61,835 bases of DNA from Chlorobium ferrooxidans DSM 13031 (GCF_000168715.1 NZ_AASE01000016.1:1-61835), one strand, 5' to 3'. Shown: positions 38,424 through 52,511, counted from the stretch's first letter. Numbers and translations: made by a program. The notes: generated by a model from the sequence alone, not told the origin.

Positions 38424-38741
38424 ATGCACTCTCAGATGATGACTATGTGGACGGCCTCAGATAGTACTCCCGAAACAAAACAGCGAGAACAGCTCACGGG
38501 AACTGATCAGCTTGATGCCTATCGGGTTGTTCTCTTCAATGATGAGGAACACTCCTTTGATGAGGTTATCGATCAGATCATCAAAGCTATACGATGCTCC
38601 CGCTCCAAAGCCGAGCGCCATACCTGGGAGGTCCACACCAGAGGCCGCAGCATTGTCTTTGCCGGCACTATGGCCGAGTGCATCAGGGTCAGCTCAATCC
38701 TCGAAGAGATCGCCCTCAAAACCGAAATCCAGACCAGCTGA
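38424..38741 (+). CDS. clpS: ATP-dependent Clp protease adaptor ClpS
   Basis: 105 residues. ClpS hands N-end-rule substrates to ClpAP. A flexible N-terminal tail of about 30 residues leads to the core [20 protein letters not shown], where the NDEEHS stretch is the family's substrate-pocket signature, and [19 protein letters not shown]. The start is uncertain among three near-by ATGs in the tail. Confidence 0.93.
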   Translation: MHSQMMTMWTASDSTPETKQREQLTGTDQLDAYRVVLFNDEEHSFDEVIDQIIKAIRCSRSKAERHTWEVHTRGRSIVFAGTMAECIRVSSILEEIALKTEIQTS

Positions 38742-39044
38742 AGTACTTGTAGCTACGGCGAATAAACTGCACGCGACAACCTCAATGCAACGGCTGGCCA
38801 TTGCCCGACTCGCAAAGGGAGTTATAACAGCTCCCGATTCAGCGCTATTTTACGTATATTTTTCTTTATACATAAAAACAAGAGACGGGTTCATTTATCC
38901 AGTGTCATGATCAGAAACCCCGATGCAAGCTTTACGCCTGACAATAGTCCCATAAACCAATACAAGCCTCAACAATAAAACAGCTCTGCACTATTCATCA
39001 TTTTATACAGGTCACATGATCTTCAATCAGTTTTCGCTCTAACT
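38742..39044. other. Intergenic region without detectable features
   Basis: 303 bp between clpS and the four-helix-bundle gene. Only a weak inverted repeat GGGAG/CTCCC near 38818-38836 is seen; no RNA gene or promoter that I can support. Confidence 0.4.
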
Positions 39045-39674
39045 ATGAGCAATGAACAACTCATACCGAAACACGGTGGATACAGAAGCCTCAAAAGCTT
39101 TCAGATCGGGCAGTTAATCTATGATCTGACTGTTCGCTTTTGTGACAAATACATCGATAAACGCAGTCGAACCCATGACCAGATGGTTCAGGCTGCACGT
39201 TCCGGAGTGCAAAACATCGCCGAAGGGAGTCATGCGTCAGGAACTTCAAAAAAGACCGAACTCAAACTGACAAGTGTCGCACGAGCCAGCCTTGAAGAGC
39301 TTCGACTCGATTATGAAGACTATCTTCGGCAGCGCAATCTGCCCGAATGGCCGCCAGACCATCCTGCTTTACGGCGCTTCAAGGCTCTTCGGTGCAGTAG
39401 CATTATTGAGCTGCGCAAGTGGATCGCAGAAGAACAAAAGTGCCACAAAGAGCCGCAAAACAGCACAGAGAGCACTCTCACTGTGCCCGTCCCTGTCAGT
39501 CCGTGTCCGTCCTTCTCAACCCCTGTGCTTGTAGCCAATGCCGCTCTTTCACTGATAAACCTCTGCTGTTACCTTCTTGACCGCCAGATTGAAGCGCTGG
39601 CAAAATCATTTGAAACAGAGGGTGGATTTACCGAGCGGCTCTACCGGGTACGCTCGGCTCATCGCCGGAAGTGA
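39045..39674 (+). CDS. Four-helix-bundle (23S rRNA IVS-like) protein
   Basis: 209 residues. The N-terminal half, RSLKSFQIGQLIYDLTVRFCDKY, then ARSGVQNIAEGSHASGTSKKTELKL and ASLEELRLDYEDYLRQR, is the four-helix-bundle family linked to 23S rRNA intervening sequences and mobile insertions; members are common as small extra genes. It has the extended 'suffix' form with a C-terminal helix. Residues about 138-165, coded at 39458-39535, are a Thr/Pro/Ser/Val-rich linker read from repetitive GTCC-rich DNA, which looks inserted between helices. No RNA context is seen here. Function unknown. Confidence 0.8.
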   Translation: MSNEQLIPKHGGYRSLKSFQIGQLIYDLTVRFCDKYIDKRSRTHDQMVQAARSGVQNIAEGSHASGTSKKTELKLTSVARASLEELRLDYEDYLRQRNLPEWPPDHPALRRFKALRCSSIIELRKWIAEEQKCHKEPQNSTESTLTVPVPVSPCPSFSTPVLVANAALSLINLCCYLLDRQIEALAKSFETEGGFTERLYRVRSAHRRK

Positions 39675-39942
39675 GGGAACACTGACTTTCACGGACGGGC
39701 ACCGACCGGCACCGGGGCTGGCTTGACAACTCCCCTGAAAAGGATCAGCCATCCACAAGCCTTGACGAGGTTATAAACGCCCTTGAAAAAGGCTCCTGAC
39801 AGCGTTCCGGCTGCAACACGTCATCTCCGATTGAACGCTCTCCCTCCACTGATTATCCCCCCTGGTTTGTTATATTCCATGTTTTATCGTGTTGAACCGG
39901 GAGTACCCGGAAATTTTTTTACCACACTATTTTGAACGAACG

Positions 39943-41412
39943 ATGAGCAATTCTGATCAAGCGAGGGTGCAGAGCGTGAATCTGCCGCCCGATAAAGTGA
40001 TGCACAAGCTGGTGTCGCTGGCCAAACGCCGGGGGTTTATCTACCCGTCGTCCGAGATCTATGAGGGGCTCTCCTCCTGCTTTGACTACGGGCCGCTCGG
40101 CAGTGAGCTGAAAAAGAATATCAAGGAACTCTGGTGGAACACCATGACCCGCCGCCACCAGAATATTGTAGGCATTGATGCCTCCATACTTATGAATCCA
40201 AGGGTGTGGGAGGCTTCAGGCCATGTAGCGAGCTTCAATGATCCGATGATTGATGACCGCACAACAAAGCGGCGCTACCGGGCAGACCACCTGATCGAAA
40301 ACCATATCGAAAAACTGCGCCGGGATGGAAAGGATGAGGAGCTGCAGAAGGTGCAGAGTGCATACGAAAACGTTGCCAGTGCCGAAGACTCCAACCGTGC
40401 GCTTTACGAGCTGATCATTGCTGAAAAGATCAAGGCGCCGGATACCGGCTCTGGCGATTGGACGGAGGTTCGTCAGTTCAATCTGATGTTCCAGTGCAAT
40501 ATGGGTGCTGTGGCCGATAAATCAAGCATCGTCTACCTGCGGCCTGAAACCGCGCAGGGCATTTTTGTCAACTTCCATAACGTCCGGGAGTCGTCGCGCA
40601 TGAGGGTACCGTTCGGTATTGCGCAGATCGGCAAGGCATTTCGCAACGAGATTGTTAAAGGGAACTTCATCTTCCGGATGGTGGAGTTTGAACAGATGGA
40701 GATGCAGTACTTTGTAAAACCCGGCACCCAGAAGGGGGCTTTTGAAGCATGGCGTGAGGAGCGGTTTGCCTGGTACAGCACCGCACTCGGACTGCGAGCG
40801 GAAAAACTGCACTGGTACAAGCATGACAAGCTGGCTCACTACGCTGATCTTGCCTATGATATCAAGTATGAGTTCCCCTTCGGCATTGAGGAGATTGAGG
40901 GCATTCACTCCAGAACCGATTTTGACCTCAAACAGCATCAGGAGTACTCCGGCAAGAACATGGAGTATATCGACCAGCTCACCAATGAGCGCTTTATCCC
41001 CTATGTGGTTGAAACATCCGCCGGATGCGACAGGCTCTTTTTGGCGCTCCTGGCAGATGCATACCGTGAAGATGTTGTGGACGGTGAAGAGCGCGTTATG
41101 CTGAAGCTCGCTCCAAAAGTAGCCCCGGTCAAGGCCGCTGTACTTCCTCTGATGAAAAAAGGGGGCATGGGCGAAAAGGCCGCTCAGCTGCGTGACGAGC
41201 TTTCCGAATCGTTCCTTGTCCAGTACGATGACGCCGGCTCTATCGGCAAGCGCTACCGCCGTCAGGATGAGATCGGCACACCATTCTGCATCACGGTTGA
41301 CCATCAGTCGCTTGAAGAGGGTACGGTTACCGTGCGCTTCCGTGACAGTGCCGCACAGGAGCGGATTGACCTTTCACGGGTCAGGGAGTTTATATGCGAA
41401 AAGCTGGTTTAA
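39943..41412 (+). CDS. glyQS: Glycyl-tRNA synthetase, dimeric alpha2 type
   Basis: 489 residues from ATG 39943; an in-frame upstream start at 39889 is possible but less likely. Class II synthetase: SLAKRRGFIYPSSEIYEG and CFDYGPLGSELKKNIKELWW at the N-terminus, VYLRPETAQGIFVNF (motif 2 region) near 185, RNEIVKGNFIFRMVEFEQMEMQ near 230, and the motif 3 region TSAGCDRLFLALL near 360, with the anticodon-binding domain at the C-terminus. It charges tRNA-Gly. Confidence 0.96.
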   Translation: MSNSDQARVQSVNLPPDKVMHKLVSLAKRRGFIYPSSEIYEGLSSCFDYGPLGSELKKNIKELWWNTMTRRHQNIVGIDASILMNPRVWEASGHVASFNDPMIDDRTTKRRYRADHLIENHIEKLRRDGKDEELQKVQSAYENVASAEDSNRALYELIIAEKIKAPDTGSGDWTEVRQFNLMFQCNMGAVADKSSIVYLRPETAQGIFVNFHNVRESSRMRVPFGIAQIGKAFRNEIVKGNFIFRMVEFEQMEMQYFVKPGTQKGAFEAWREERFAWYSTALGLRAEKLHWYKHDKLAHYADLAYDIKYEFPFGIEEIEGIHSRTDFDLKQHQEYSGKNMEYIDQLTNERFIPYVVETSAGCDRLFLALLADAYREDVVDGEERVMLKLAPKVAPVKAAVLPLMKKGGMGEKAAQLRDELSESFLVQYDDAGSIGKRYRRQDEIGTPFCITVDHQSLEEGTVTVRFRDSAAQERIDLSRVREFICEKLV

Positions 41413-41438
41413 TTTTTTGGTAACTCATCTATTTTCCA

Positions 41439-42581
41439 ATGCGTTATGATGTTGCTGTATTAGGCGGCGGCCCTTCAGGATCGGTTGCCGCGGCCGAGCT
41501 TGCCAGGGCTGGACTCTCAACGATTCTCATTGAACGCAACTTTGAGAATGTCAAACCATGCGGCGGAGCAATACCGCTCGGACTGATTGAGGAGTTCCGC
41601 ATTCCTTCAGAGCTGGTGGAAAAAAAACTCTCCCGCATGAAGGCCCGCTCCCCGAAAGGGCGGGTGATCGAGATGAACATGCCGAACGGATATGTCGGGA
41701 TGGTCAGGCGCGAAAAATTTGACCGATGGTTGCGCACTGAAGCTGAAAAAGCCGGCGCAACCGTTGCCGAAGGGCTGGTAAACACCATCACCCCCTCTGC
41801 TGACGGCTTTGTCATCAAAACCCTCAATGACAAAATAGCACCGCTCAAGGCTGCACGGATTATCGGGGCTGACGGGGCGAACTCTAAAACCGCCGACGAG
41901 CTGCACTTTCCGCCAAACGAGCTGAAGGTGATCGCCATGCAGCAGCGCTTCCACTACTCACCCGCAATCGAAAAGTTCAGCAATATTGTTGAGATCTGGT
42001 TTGACGGAGAGGTCTCTCCCGACTTTTACGGATGGATCTTCCCGAAGGCGGATCATCTTGCCATCGGCACCGGCACTGAGGATCACCGGCACAACATCAA
42101 GGCGCTGCAGCGGCGTTTTATCGAAAAAATCGGGATTACCGACAAACCCTACCTTGATGAGGCGGCCAAAATACCGATGAAGCCCCGCAAATCCTTTACC
42201 CAGGAGAAGGCCATTCTGGTCGGGGATGCCGCCGGACTGGTAACACCGGCAAACGGTGAGGGGATATTCTTTGCCATGCGATCAGGAAAACTCGGCGCAC
42301 AGGCAATGATTGAACACCTGAAAAACGGCGCTCCGCTTGCAAACTATGAAAAAGAGTTCCGCAGGCTCTACGCTCCGATCTTTTTCGGTCTGGAAGTCCT
42401 GCAGGCGATTTATTACAAAACGGACCGGCTGCGGGAGAGTTTTGTCGCCATATGCGCCGATGATGATGTGCAGCAAATCACCTTTGACTCCTATCTTTAT
42501 AAGAAAATGGTGCCTGCCCCCTGGCCGGTGCAGATGAAAATCTTTTCAAAAAACATCTACCACCTGATCAAGGGCTCTTGA
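41439..42581 (+). CDS. bchP: Geranylgeranyl reductase (bacteriochlorophyll type)
   Basis: 380 residues. BchP reduces the geranylgeranyl tail of bacteriochlorophyll to phytyl or acts on geranylgeranyl diphosphate. The FAD-binding [17 protein letters not shown] is at residues 9-25, the CGGAIPLGL loop at about 41-49, the internal GADGANS and the second FAD motif [20 protein letters not shown] near 255-275, the same pattern as plant and bacterial ChlP/BchP. It overlaps the next gene by one base at TGATG, so the two are translationally coupled. Confidence 0.9.
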   Translation: MRYDVAVLGGGPSGSVAAAELARAGLSTILIERNFENVKPCGGAIPLGLIEEFRIPSELVEKKLSRMKARSPKGRVIEMNMPNGYVGMVRREKFDRWLRTEAEKAGATVAEGLVNTITPSADGFVIKTLNDKIAPLKAARIIGADGANSKTADELHFPPNELKVIAMQQRFHYSPAIEKFSNIVEIWFDGEVSPDFYGWIFPKADHLAIGTGTEDHRHNIKALQRRFIEKIGITDKPYLDEAAKIPMKPRKSFTQEKAILVGDAAGLVTPANGEGIFFAMRSGKLGAQAMIEHLKNGAPLANYEKEFRRLYAPIFFGLEVLQAIYYKTDRLRESFVAICADDDVQQITFDSYLYKKMVPAPWPVQMKIFSKNIYHLIKGS

Positions 42582-43267
42582 TGCTGCTCTCTTTTCCAAA
42601 CTGGATTATTCATCTCTCTTCCGCTCTTGAATGGGGGCTCGGGGCAGCACTGCTCTTCCGTTACGGCAGGCTTTGCAACCGGCGCGACATCAGGATTTTT
42701 GCCCTCTCCATGCTGCCGCACTGGTCAGGAAGCTTTTTTGTGCTTGGTTACCATGTTTCAGGGGACTCGATTCCACTGCTTCTTGATCTGTCGGAGATCA
42801 TCAATCTCTTCGGCAGCATCTCACTGCTCCTGGCAACACTGAACCTGCTGAAATCCACAAAAAAAGCTCCCTCAGTCGGCTTTGCAGCCGCACTCGGAGC
42901 CATCATAATTTCCGGCAAACCGCAATCATACCTGGGAGAAGATATCTTTGACACAATACTGCAGCTCTCCAGCGTAGTCTATATCTCTTTTCTGGTGCTG
43001 CTCTTTCTGGTCTACCGGCGTGATCGGACAATTTTTTCCGGGCTCACCGTTGCGGGGTTCTGGTTTGTGCTGGTATTTATTTCAGTCACCATTTTCTGCA
43101 TGTATCTGGCAACAGTGGTTCGGGGATTTCCGACGCTCTCACATGACGACCTGCTTCACGGGATGGCCGAAAGCCTGCTGACCATAAGCAATCTTATGAT
43201 CGCCATCGGCGCACACCGTAAAATCCGGGAGTATGAAACAAACCTGGCAGGATCCGCTCAGGGGTGA
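42581..43267 (+). CDS. Membrane protein fusing Ycf49/DUF2499-like and DUF3593-like domains
   Basis: 228 residues with about six or seven membrane helices. Residues 5-80 (WIIHLSSALEWGLGAALLFRYG, then ALSMLPHWSG) resemble the DUF2499/Ycf49 family of cyanobacteria and plastids; residues about 130-220 (FLVLLFLVYRRDRT, FWFVLVFISVTIF, then LLHGMAESLLTISNLMIAIG) resemble DUF3593, also confined to phototrophs as far as I recall. The start overlaps the bchP stop, so both are made together. A role in pigment or photosystem biogenesis is inferred from position and distribution only; neither family has an assigned function known to me. Confidence 0.75.
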   Translation: MLLSFPNWIIHLSSALEWGLGAALLFRYGRLCNRRDIRIFALSMLPHWSGSFFVLGYHVSGDSIPLLLDLSEIINLFGSISLLLATLNLLKSTKKAPSVGFAAALGAIIISGKPQSYLGEDIFDTILQLSSVVYISFLVLLFLVYRRDRTIFSGLTVAGFWFVLVFISVTIFCMYLATVVRGFPTLSHDDLLHGMAESLLTISNLMIAIGAHRKIREYETNLAGSAQG

Positions 43268-44985
43268 AGCGTCCTGGAGTATTGACGGGAATCGGCAAGC
43301 ACCTCAAGCGCTCTCTTCACGACAGGATCATGGCTGAGCTCTCCTGTTCGGGCAAGAGGCTTGTCATAGTGCCGCAGGATCTCAAGCTCAAGCGCTTCGG
43401 CAACAGCTTCCGATTCCTTTGCAATCTCCTGCGCTTTCAGAAGCGCAACACCCTTCAGAAGCTCATCAGGAATCTTCACCGGATTAATTGCGTTGACCGC
43501 ATCCTCGCCCTTCAGCGCAGCCTTTAGTTCATCGAGCTGTCGTTCAGCCTGTGATGTATAGGTGAATTTTCTGCTCTGCAGAAAGTCATTGAATGAGCGC
43601 ATAAGCCCCTTGCGCTCAATTGCCTGAACCGGCTTGAGCGGTGTCCGGGAACGATAGTTCGAAGAGAAAAGAAAAAGCATCCCTTTATTTCGCAGCTCTG
43701 TCAGGTATGGTGAATCCTTCCTGTCGGAGAGCTCAATATCGGGCTTGATACCTCCTCCTCCATAGACCTTCCGCCTCCCTTTGGTGAAGAAGAGTGTAGA
43801 GCGCTTGTCCACCTGAACCTCAGGCAGCACATTTCGCTGCTCCGGCTCCGGAGGAACCTCTTTCTGTATCAGACGACCGGATGGGGTGTAATATTTTGCT
43901 GTGGTAAGCTTCAGCGTATTGTCATAGGAGAGATTTAAAACCGACTGCACCCGCCCTTTACCATATGAACGTTCACCGATAATCACCCCGCGATCAAGGT
44001 CCTGGATCGCGCCGGCTACAATTTCAGCCGCAGAGGCACTCTGGCTGTTGATCAGAACAACAAGCGGCACGGTTTCATGCACAGGATCGGTAACGGTGAC
44101 GTAGACTTTAGGTTCATGTACCCGACCCCGAATGGATACCACATTACTGCCCTTCCTGACAAAAAGTGAAGCAACATCAACCGATGCATTGAGAAGTCCG
44201 CCCGGATTGTTTCTCAGGTCAAGTATGACTCCTCTCAGTGGAATGTGCTTTGCTGCGGCCTGACGCTGGAGATCCTGAAGAGCCTCTCTCAGTTCATCAG
44301 CCGAGCGGGCGCCGAAGCTTTTCATTTCGATATAGCCGGTATCACCAAAAAAGCAGGAGTGACTCACTGTGTTTACCCTGATCTCCTCCCGTTTTATGCT
44401 GACCGTGAAAAATGGCTCACTCTCCCGCTCTATGCCGAGCGTCAGGGTTGCTCCGAGGGGCCCCTTGAGCAGCTCCTTCACCTCATTGAGCGGTTTATTC
44501 TTTATCCCGGTACCGTTAACAGCGGCAATAATGTCCCCCATCCTGACTCCCGCCCTCGATGCCCCATATCCCTCCACAACTGAAGCGATATAAATGGATC
44601 CATCAATCGAGGCTATCGTAACTCCCGATACCGGCATACTGACCACTGGTCAATTCATCAAGCTCCTGAGAGTCACTCTTGTCAAGAACACCGTGTAGGG
44701 ATCAAGGGTATGCAGCATTCGGTCAATTCCGGCATACATCAGTTCTCTGACATCGGGCTTGTCAACGTAGTTGAGTGACAACTGACGGTAGACCTCCCCA
44801 AGAAGATCAATACTCGTTATAATACCGAAATCCTCCTGTTCATCAGCCGGCATGGAGTAGAGCGACCGGGCAGAAAAGGAGGAGCAAAGGCAGAGAACAA
44901 TCATGAAGCCTGACACTCTGCGCCGAAGAGTGGTCAGCGCCGCGCCGCCATAGGCTCCCCTATATTGCCTGTTAAGCTGCATCAC
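43258..44985 (-). pseudogene. ctpA: C-terminal processing protease (S41), two compensating frameshifts
   Basis: A CtpA-like protease of about 575 residues. The N-terminus (signal-like segment, then YVDKPDVRELMYAGIDRMLHTLDPYTVFL) and the long PDZ plus protease part (VTIASIDGSIYIASVVEG; LDLRNNPGGLL; active-site region NSQSASAAEIVAGAIQD with Ser and later Lys in GERSYGKGRVQS) are in the same frame, but between about 44625 and 44690 the frame is shifted by one. In that window another frame reads the expected DKSDSQELDELTSGQYAGIG. A lost base near 44690 and an extra base near 44625 explain it and create a stop at 44647-44649. Real damage or base-call errors; activity depends on which. Overlaps the membrane-protein gene end by 10 bp. 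Confidence 0.85.
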
Positions 44986-45849
44986 TCACCTGAGTGCCTC
45001 TTCAAGTGCCGTTGCGCTGTCCGTGCGGGCATCGCGGTACTTGATGATAACCGGAGTATAGATAGCAAGACCATGTTCAGCTGCAAACTCTCCCTTGATG
45101 GTGCGGGATCCGGCAACAACCACCGCGCCGGCAGGAATCTCCAGCGGATGATCTGCCGTTTTTCTGTAAACCCTGTTCAGGGCAATATCATAAACCGGTG
45201 TTGAACCGTTAAGAATAACGCCTGTCCCGATCACTGCACGCTCCCTTACGATCGTACCTTCATAGATGCCGCAGTTGCCGCCAACCATCACCTCATCCTC
45301 AATAATGACGGGCATGGCTCCAACCGGTTCCAGCACACCACCTACCTGAACGCCGGCAGAGAGATGGACCTTTTTTCCAACCTGGGCGCAACTCCCCACA
45401 AGAGCATGGGAATCAATCATGGTTCCTTCATCGACGTAGGCTCCAACGTTGACATAGGCAGGAGGCATCATGACCACCGATGGGGCCAGATAGGAGCCGT
45501 CTCGTACCGCCGATCCGCCGGGAACTATGCGGACATTGTTCTCCAGTGTAAACTGTTTAAGCGGGTAGGTATCCTTGTCAATAAAGGTAAAACCGGCTCC
45601 ATGCTCATCAAGCGGTACCATTGCTGCCTGAAGCCTGCCAAGACGCATGCCGAGCAGAATACCCTGCTTGACCCATGTGTTTACAATCCAGTCACTGCCG
45701 GATTTTTCTGCCGCCCGTATAGTTCCGTCGTTGAGCAGCTGCTTGAACTGCAAAAAAACCGTGCGCGCTTCAGGACTCTCCTGAAGTGCAGCCGCACCGA
45801 ATGATGAAAATCCAAGTATCTGCTCTTGCAATGTATCGTACTGTCCCAT
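44986..45849 (-). CDS. dapD: Tetrahydrodipicolinate N-succinyltransferase
   Basis: 287 residues. DapD transfers succinyl from succinyl-CoA to tetrahydrodipicolinate in the succinylase branch of lysine and diaminopimelate synthesis. The N-terminal helical domain is followed by a left-handed beta-helix with hexapeptide repeats, including [23 protein letters not shown] and [22 protein letters not shown], the DapD-typical PP-binding turns. It sits between rng (15 bp upstream) and ctpA, in one minus-strand operon. Confidence 0.96.
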   Translation of the reverse strand: MGQYDTLQEQILGFSSFGAAALQESPEARTVFLQFKQLLNDGTIRAAEKSGSDWIVNTWVKQGILLGMRLGRLQAAMVPLDEHGAGFTFIDKDTYPLKQFTLENNVRIVPGGSAVRDGSYLAPSVVMMPPAYVNVGAYVDEGTMIDSHALVGSCAQVGKKVHLSAGVQVGGVLEPVGAMPVIIEDEVMVGGNCGIYEGTIVRERAVIGTGVILNGSTPVYDIALNRVYRKTADHPLEIPAGAVVVAGSRTIKGEFAAEHGLAIYTPVIIKYRDARTDSATALEEALR

Positions 45850-45864
45850 AATCCCGTCTGATGT

Positions 45865-47561
45865 TTAGATATCGCCGTATTCGGCGGTAATGTCCTTGTT
45901 GTTCTTTCTGCTGTAAAACCGGAAATCGTCACTTCTCAGGCTCTCATCCGGCTTGACCTGAACAAAGAGCAGGTGCTGGAGAAACCATTTCAGCTCGGTT
46001 TTCAGGTCACTGTTCTGCAACGGCTCGACAACCGTAGGGCTGACGTAGAGATCAAGCTGCTGAAAATTCAAGGGGTGTTGCAGCGCATACTTTCTCAGCC
46101 ATCGCTCAATCTGGTTGATGGTGGTGAAGCGAGCCTGAACCACACCGGTTCCTCCGCATGCGGGGCACTGGTCACCCATACGCTGCATCAGACTCGGTCG
46201 TATTCTCTCGCGGGTAATCTGCATGATGCCGAAATCCGACATGGGCAGAATATTTGATTTCGCCCGATCGTTACGCAGCTCGGTCTTCATCGAGTCATAA
46301 ACCTTTTTGGCATTCTTCTGATCGAGCATGTCGATAAAATCAACAACAATAATACCGCCGATATCCCGAAGCCGAAGCTGCCGGACAATTTCGCGTGCCG
46401 CCTCAAGGTTGGTTTTCAGCGAGTTCTCCTCCTGCTCCCGCTTTGCGGCATACCGGCCGCTGTTGACATCAACAACAACCATGGCTTCGGTATGCTCGAT
46501 AATGATATAACCGCCCGACTTAAGCCAGACCTTGCGGGAAAAGATCGATTCAACATCCTTGGCAATCCCGTACCCTTCAAAAAGGGGCAGTTTGCCCTGG
46601 TAGAGGCTGACGTTTTTAACCATCTCAGGAGCCGCCCACTGTATATAGTTCAGCGTCTCCTTGTGAATCACCGATGAATTGGCCACAATTTCCGTAACGT
46701 CGGAGGTCAGGGAGTCCCGCAGAACACTGGAGATGATGGTATCCTCCTTGAATATCAGTTGCGGAGGAGCGGCATCCTGAAGTTTTTCCTCAATCTGGGT
46801 CCATTTGGCCAGAAGCTTTTCAAGATCCTGCTTCAGAAGGGTCTCCTCCTGGTCTTCGGCAACCGTGCGGATAATCGCACCGAATCCTTCCGGCAGCATG
46901 GAGCGCACCAGTTTTTTCAGCCTTGACCGCTCCTTGCGCACAACAACACGACGGGAAACGGCAACCTGCCCGCCACCAAAGGGCAGGAGCACCATGAAAC
47001 GACCGGCAATGGTAATATCCGAGGTAAGTCGTGATCCCTTGCTGCTGATAGGCTCCTTGATAACCTGAACAAGAATGGAGTCATTCGGTTTGAGTTTTCC
47101 GGCGATCATCTGGGTATAGGACTGCCGCTTCTCAGCCTTCTCCTGCTCGTCGCCTGAGGGGCGCTTGCCGCCGCTTCTGGCAGAGGCTTTTACACTCTGA
47201 TCAGCCGCAGGCTGTACCTGTACCGGAGCGGCGTTTAATGAATCATCACCATCGGCATCCTCTGCGCCGACAACAGCATCATCATCATCATCATCCTCAA
47301 TCAGCGCACGATAATCCTCACTCGTTGTGCCTACATCGGAAAAGTGCAGAAATCCGTCGGACTTCTGTCCGATATCGACAAACGCGGCTTTCAGGCCCTC
47401 AACAACCTTGTGAACCCGTCCGAGATAGATATCACCGATACTTCTCCGGCTTTCGGGGCGCTCAATAATCAACTCCGCCAGACGGCCCTCTTCACAAGAG
47501 CGACCTGTATCTCATCGCCGGTCTTGTTCATCAACAACTGCTTATTCAAACTCTTCTTCAT
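45865..47561 (-). pseudogene. rng: Ribonuclease E/G, single frameshift near the N-terminus
   Basis: About 565 residues when read through. The ATG at 47561 begins [22 protein letters not shown]; at about 47493 one base is missing after GTG, so translation would stop at codon 31, while the next frame gives the expected [28 protein letters not shown] and runs on to 45865. Domains: S1-like RNA-binding part at the N-terminus with an acidic Asp-rich insert (around residues 78-95), the catalytic core [11 protein letters not shown] and IIVVDFIDM with Mg-binding Asp residues near 350-385, and the zinc-link CPACGGTG near 463. RNase G/E processes rRNA and mRNA. As the gene is conserved, a sequencing error is likely. 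Confidence 0.85.
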
Positions 47562-48017
47562 TCGTTAACTCTTTTTATAATGGTAAGAACCAGAGGCGGA
47601 ACACCTTCTGTAACGCTGTATAAATATTTTTTTATATCCTCGCCCGGCTATCCCTGAATCTCCGCCTGATAGCCTTGGGCTTTCAATTAAATCCAGCTCT
47701 CCGGAGCTGTACAATAGACGATATTGCGGAATAAACAGATACCCTGAAGCTATCCATCAGGAACGCAGAAAACCCTGCAGGGAACGGGAACTGCAAGCCA
47801 GTTGTCAAGATAATAAATTATATAAGGAAACAGCAATACCGGCCCGGACAACTCCGGGAGGGAAACCGGTGGCGACAAATAACAGCTGAAATTTCCGTCC
47901 TCTTCTTTCAGGGCAAGATCCTGTTGTATAACTTCATGATACCCGTTTTTTGAGCATCCGGAAGATGTTGCCACATATCGTTGTCGACTTATCCGATCAT
48001 GGTAAAGAATATGCCTG
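47562..48017. other. Divergent intergenic region between rng and rnhB
   Basis: 456 bp, AT-rich near 47560-47700 where the rng promoter should lie. A 91-codon minus-strand open frame (47750-48025) has a hydrophobic stretch but no recognisable homology and no Shine-Dalgarno, and overlaps the rnhB start, so I do not call it a gene. Confidence 0.5.
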
Positions 48018-48635
48018 ATGAACACCTCCTATGAATGGCCGCTATGGCAAACCTCCGAATTTGTCTGCGGTATTGATGAAGCGGGACGGGGGCCGCTGGC
48101 CGGGCCGGTAGTTGCCGCGGCGGTAGTATTTTCCCGATGGTTCAGTCCGGAAGGGAGCATCCTCGAGAAGCTCAATGATTCCAAAAAACTCTCTTCCAGA
48201 GTGAGAGAAGAGCTTGCTCCGGCAATCAAGGCCGCCGCCCTTTACTGGGCTGTTACGGAGATCGAGCCGGAGATTATTGACCGGATCAATATCTTTCAGG
48301 CAACCATGCTTGCCATGAACCGTTCGATTGAAGCCCTCGGCATGCTGCCGGAACTGCTGCTCGTGGATGGCAACCGTTTCAGGCCTCATCTGCCGATACC
48401 GTACGAAACCATTGTCAAGGGTGATGCAAAGGTCTTCTCTATTGCGGCAGCATCCGTGCTTGCCAAAACCCGAAGGGATGAGATCATGACAGCGTGCAGC
48501 AGAAGCTGGCCCGAATATGGCTTTGATCGCCACTTCGGCTATGCAACCGCCGAACATGTTCGGGCAATCCGGCAGTACGGAAGATGCCCTCTGCACAGAG
48601 TAAGCTTCAGGCTGAAAGAACTGGGAGAAAAATAG
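48018..48635 (+). CDS. rnhB: Ribonuclease HII
   Basis: 205 residues. It cuts RNA in DNA-RNA hybrids and removes single misincorporated ribonucleotides. The catalytic start of the fold, [21 protein letters not shown] (residues 14-34), carries the first two acidic residues (D-E); LLVDGNRF near 115 and [12 protein letters not shown] near 155 follow, typical of RNase HII. The next gene yraN starts eight bases after its stop. Confidence 0.96.
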   Translation: MNTSYEWPLWQTSEFVCGIDEAGRGPLAGPVVAAAVVFSRWFSPEGSILEKLNDSKKLSSRVREELAPAIKAAALYWAVTEIEPEIIDRINIFQATMLAMNRSIEALGMLPELLLVDGNRFRPHLPIPYETIVKGDAKVFSIAAASVLAKTRRDEIMTACSRSWPEYGFDRHFGYATAEHVRAIRQYGRCPLHRVSFRLKELGEK

Positions 48636-48643
48636 CGACAGCC

Positions 48644-49024
48644 ATGCACGATCCGCACCAGCTCGGACATCAGGGCGAGCAGCTCGCCGCCGACTTCCTT
48701 GAAAAAAAAGGGTACCGGATCATTTTGCGAAATTACCGCTATCACCGCAATGAGATTGATATCATTGCCCGATATAAAGGAACGCTCTGTTTTATTGAGG
48801 TAAAAACCCGCTCCTCAACCGAAAAAGGTCATCCGGCAGAAGCCGTAACACCCGAAAAACAGAAGGAGATCATCAAGGCTGCCCGCGCATACCTTGCTTT
48901 CTGCGTTCATGAAGAGTGTGACTGCCGGTTCGATGTTATCGCAATTCTGATAGAGAGCATGATTGAAAACAGAATCGGCCGGTTTACTGTCGAGCATTTT
49001 GAGGATGCATTCTGGGCCGATTGA
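48644..49024 (+). CDS. YraN / UPF0102 family nuclease-fold protein
   Basis: 126 residues from ATG 48644; longer in-frame starts overlap rnhB and are less likely. The motifs [22 protein letters not shown], then [22 protein letters not shown] (the D-x(n)-E-V-K core of restriction-endonuclease-like folds) are complete. The family is widespread after rnhB and is suspected to act as a nuclease on branched or nicked DNA; the function is not settled. Confidence 0.92.
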   Translation: MHDPHQLGHQGEQLAADFLEKKGYRIILRNYRYHRNEIDIIARYKGTLCFIEVKTRSSTEKGHPAEAVTPEKQKEIIKAARAYLAFCVHEECDCRFDVIAILIESMIENRIGRFTVEHFEDAFWAD

Positions 49025-49106
49025 TCAACACGAAAGGGCAACGCTGGTTATTTGTTCCGAAACCCGATTACTACGGTTGGCGGTGCTCGAAAGACAAGCA
49101 TAATGA

Positions 49107-52418
<3,312 letters not shown>

Positions 52419-52511
52419 TACAATGATCCTGACTTATAAATATTGTTCAGACACCAAAACAGTAACAGCAACATAACGAGCGTATCCGTAAATCGGAAAA
52501 GGCAAACAGAC

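Noticed and set aside
43258..44985. Programmed frameshifting in ctpA
   Set aside because: It would need two shifts in opposite directions within 65 bases and no slippery site with a stimulator is seen.
47750..48025. 91-codon minus-strand open frame before rnhB
   Set aside because: Overlaps the rnhB start, lacks a ribosome site and any family resemblance.
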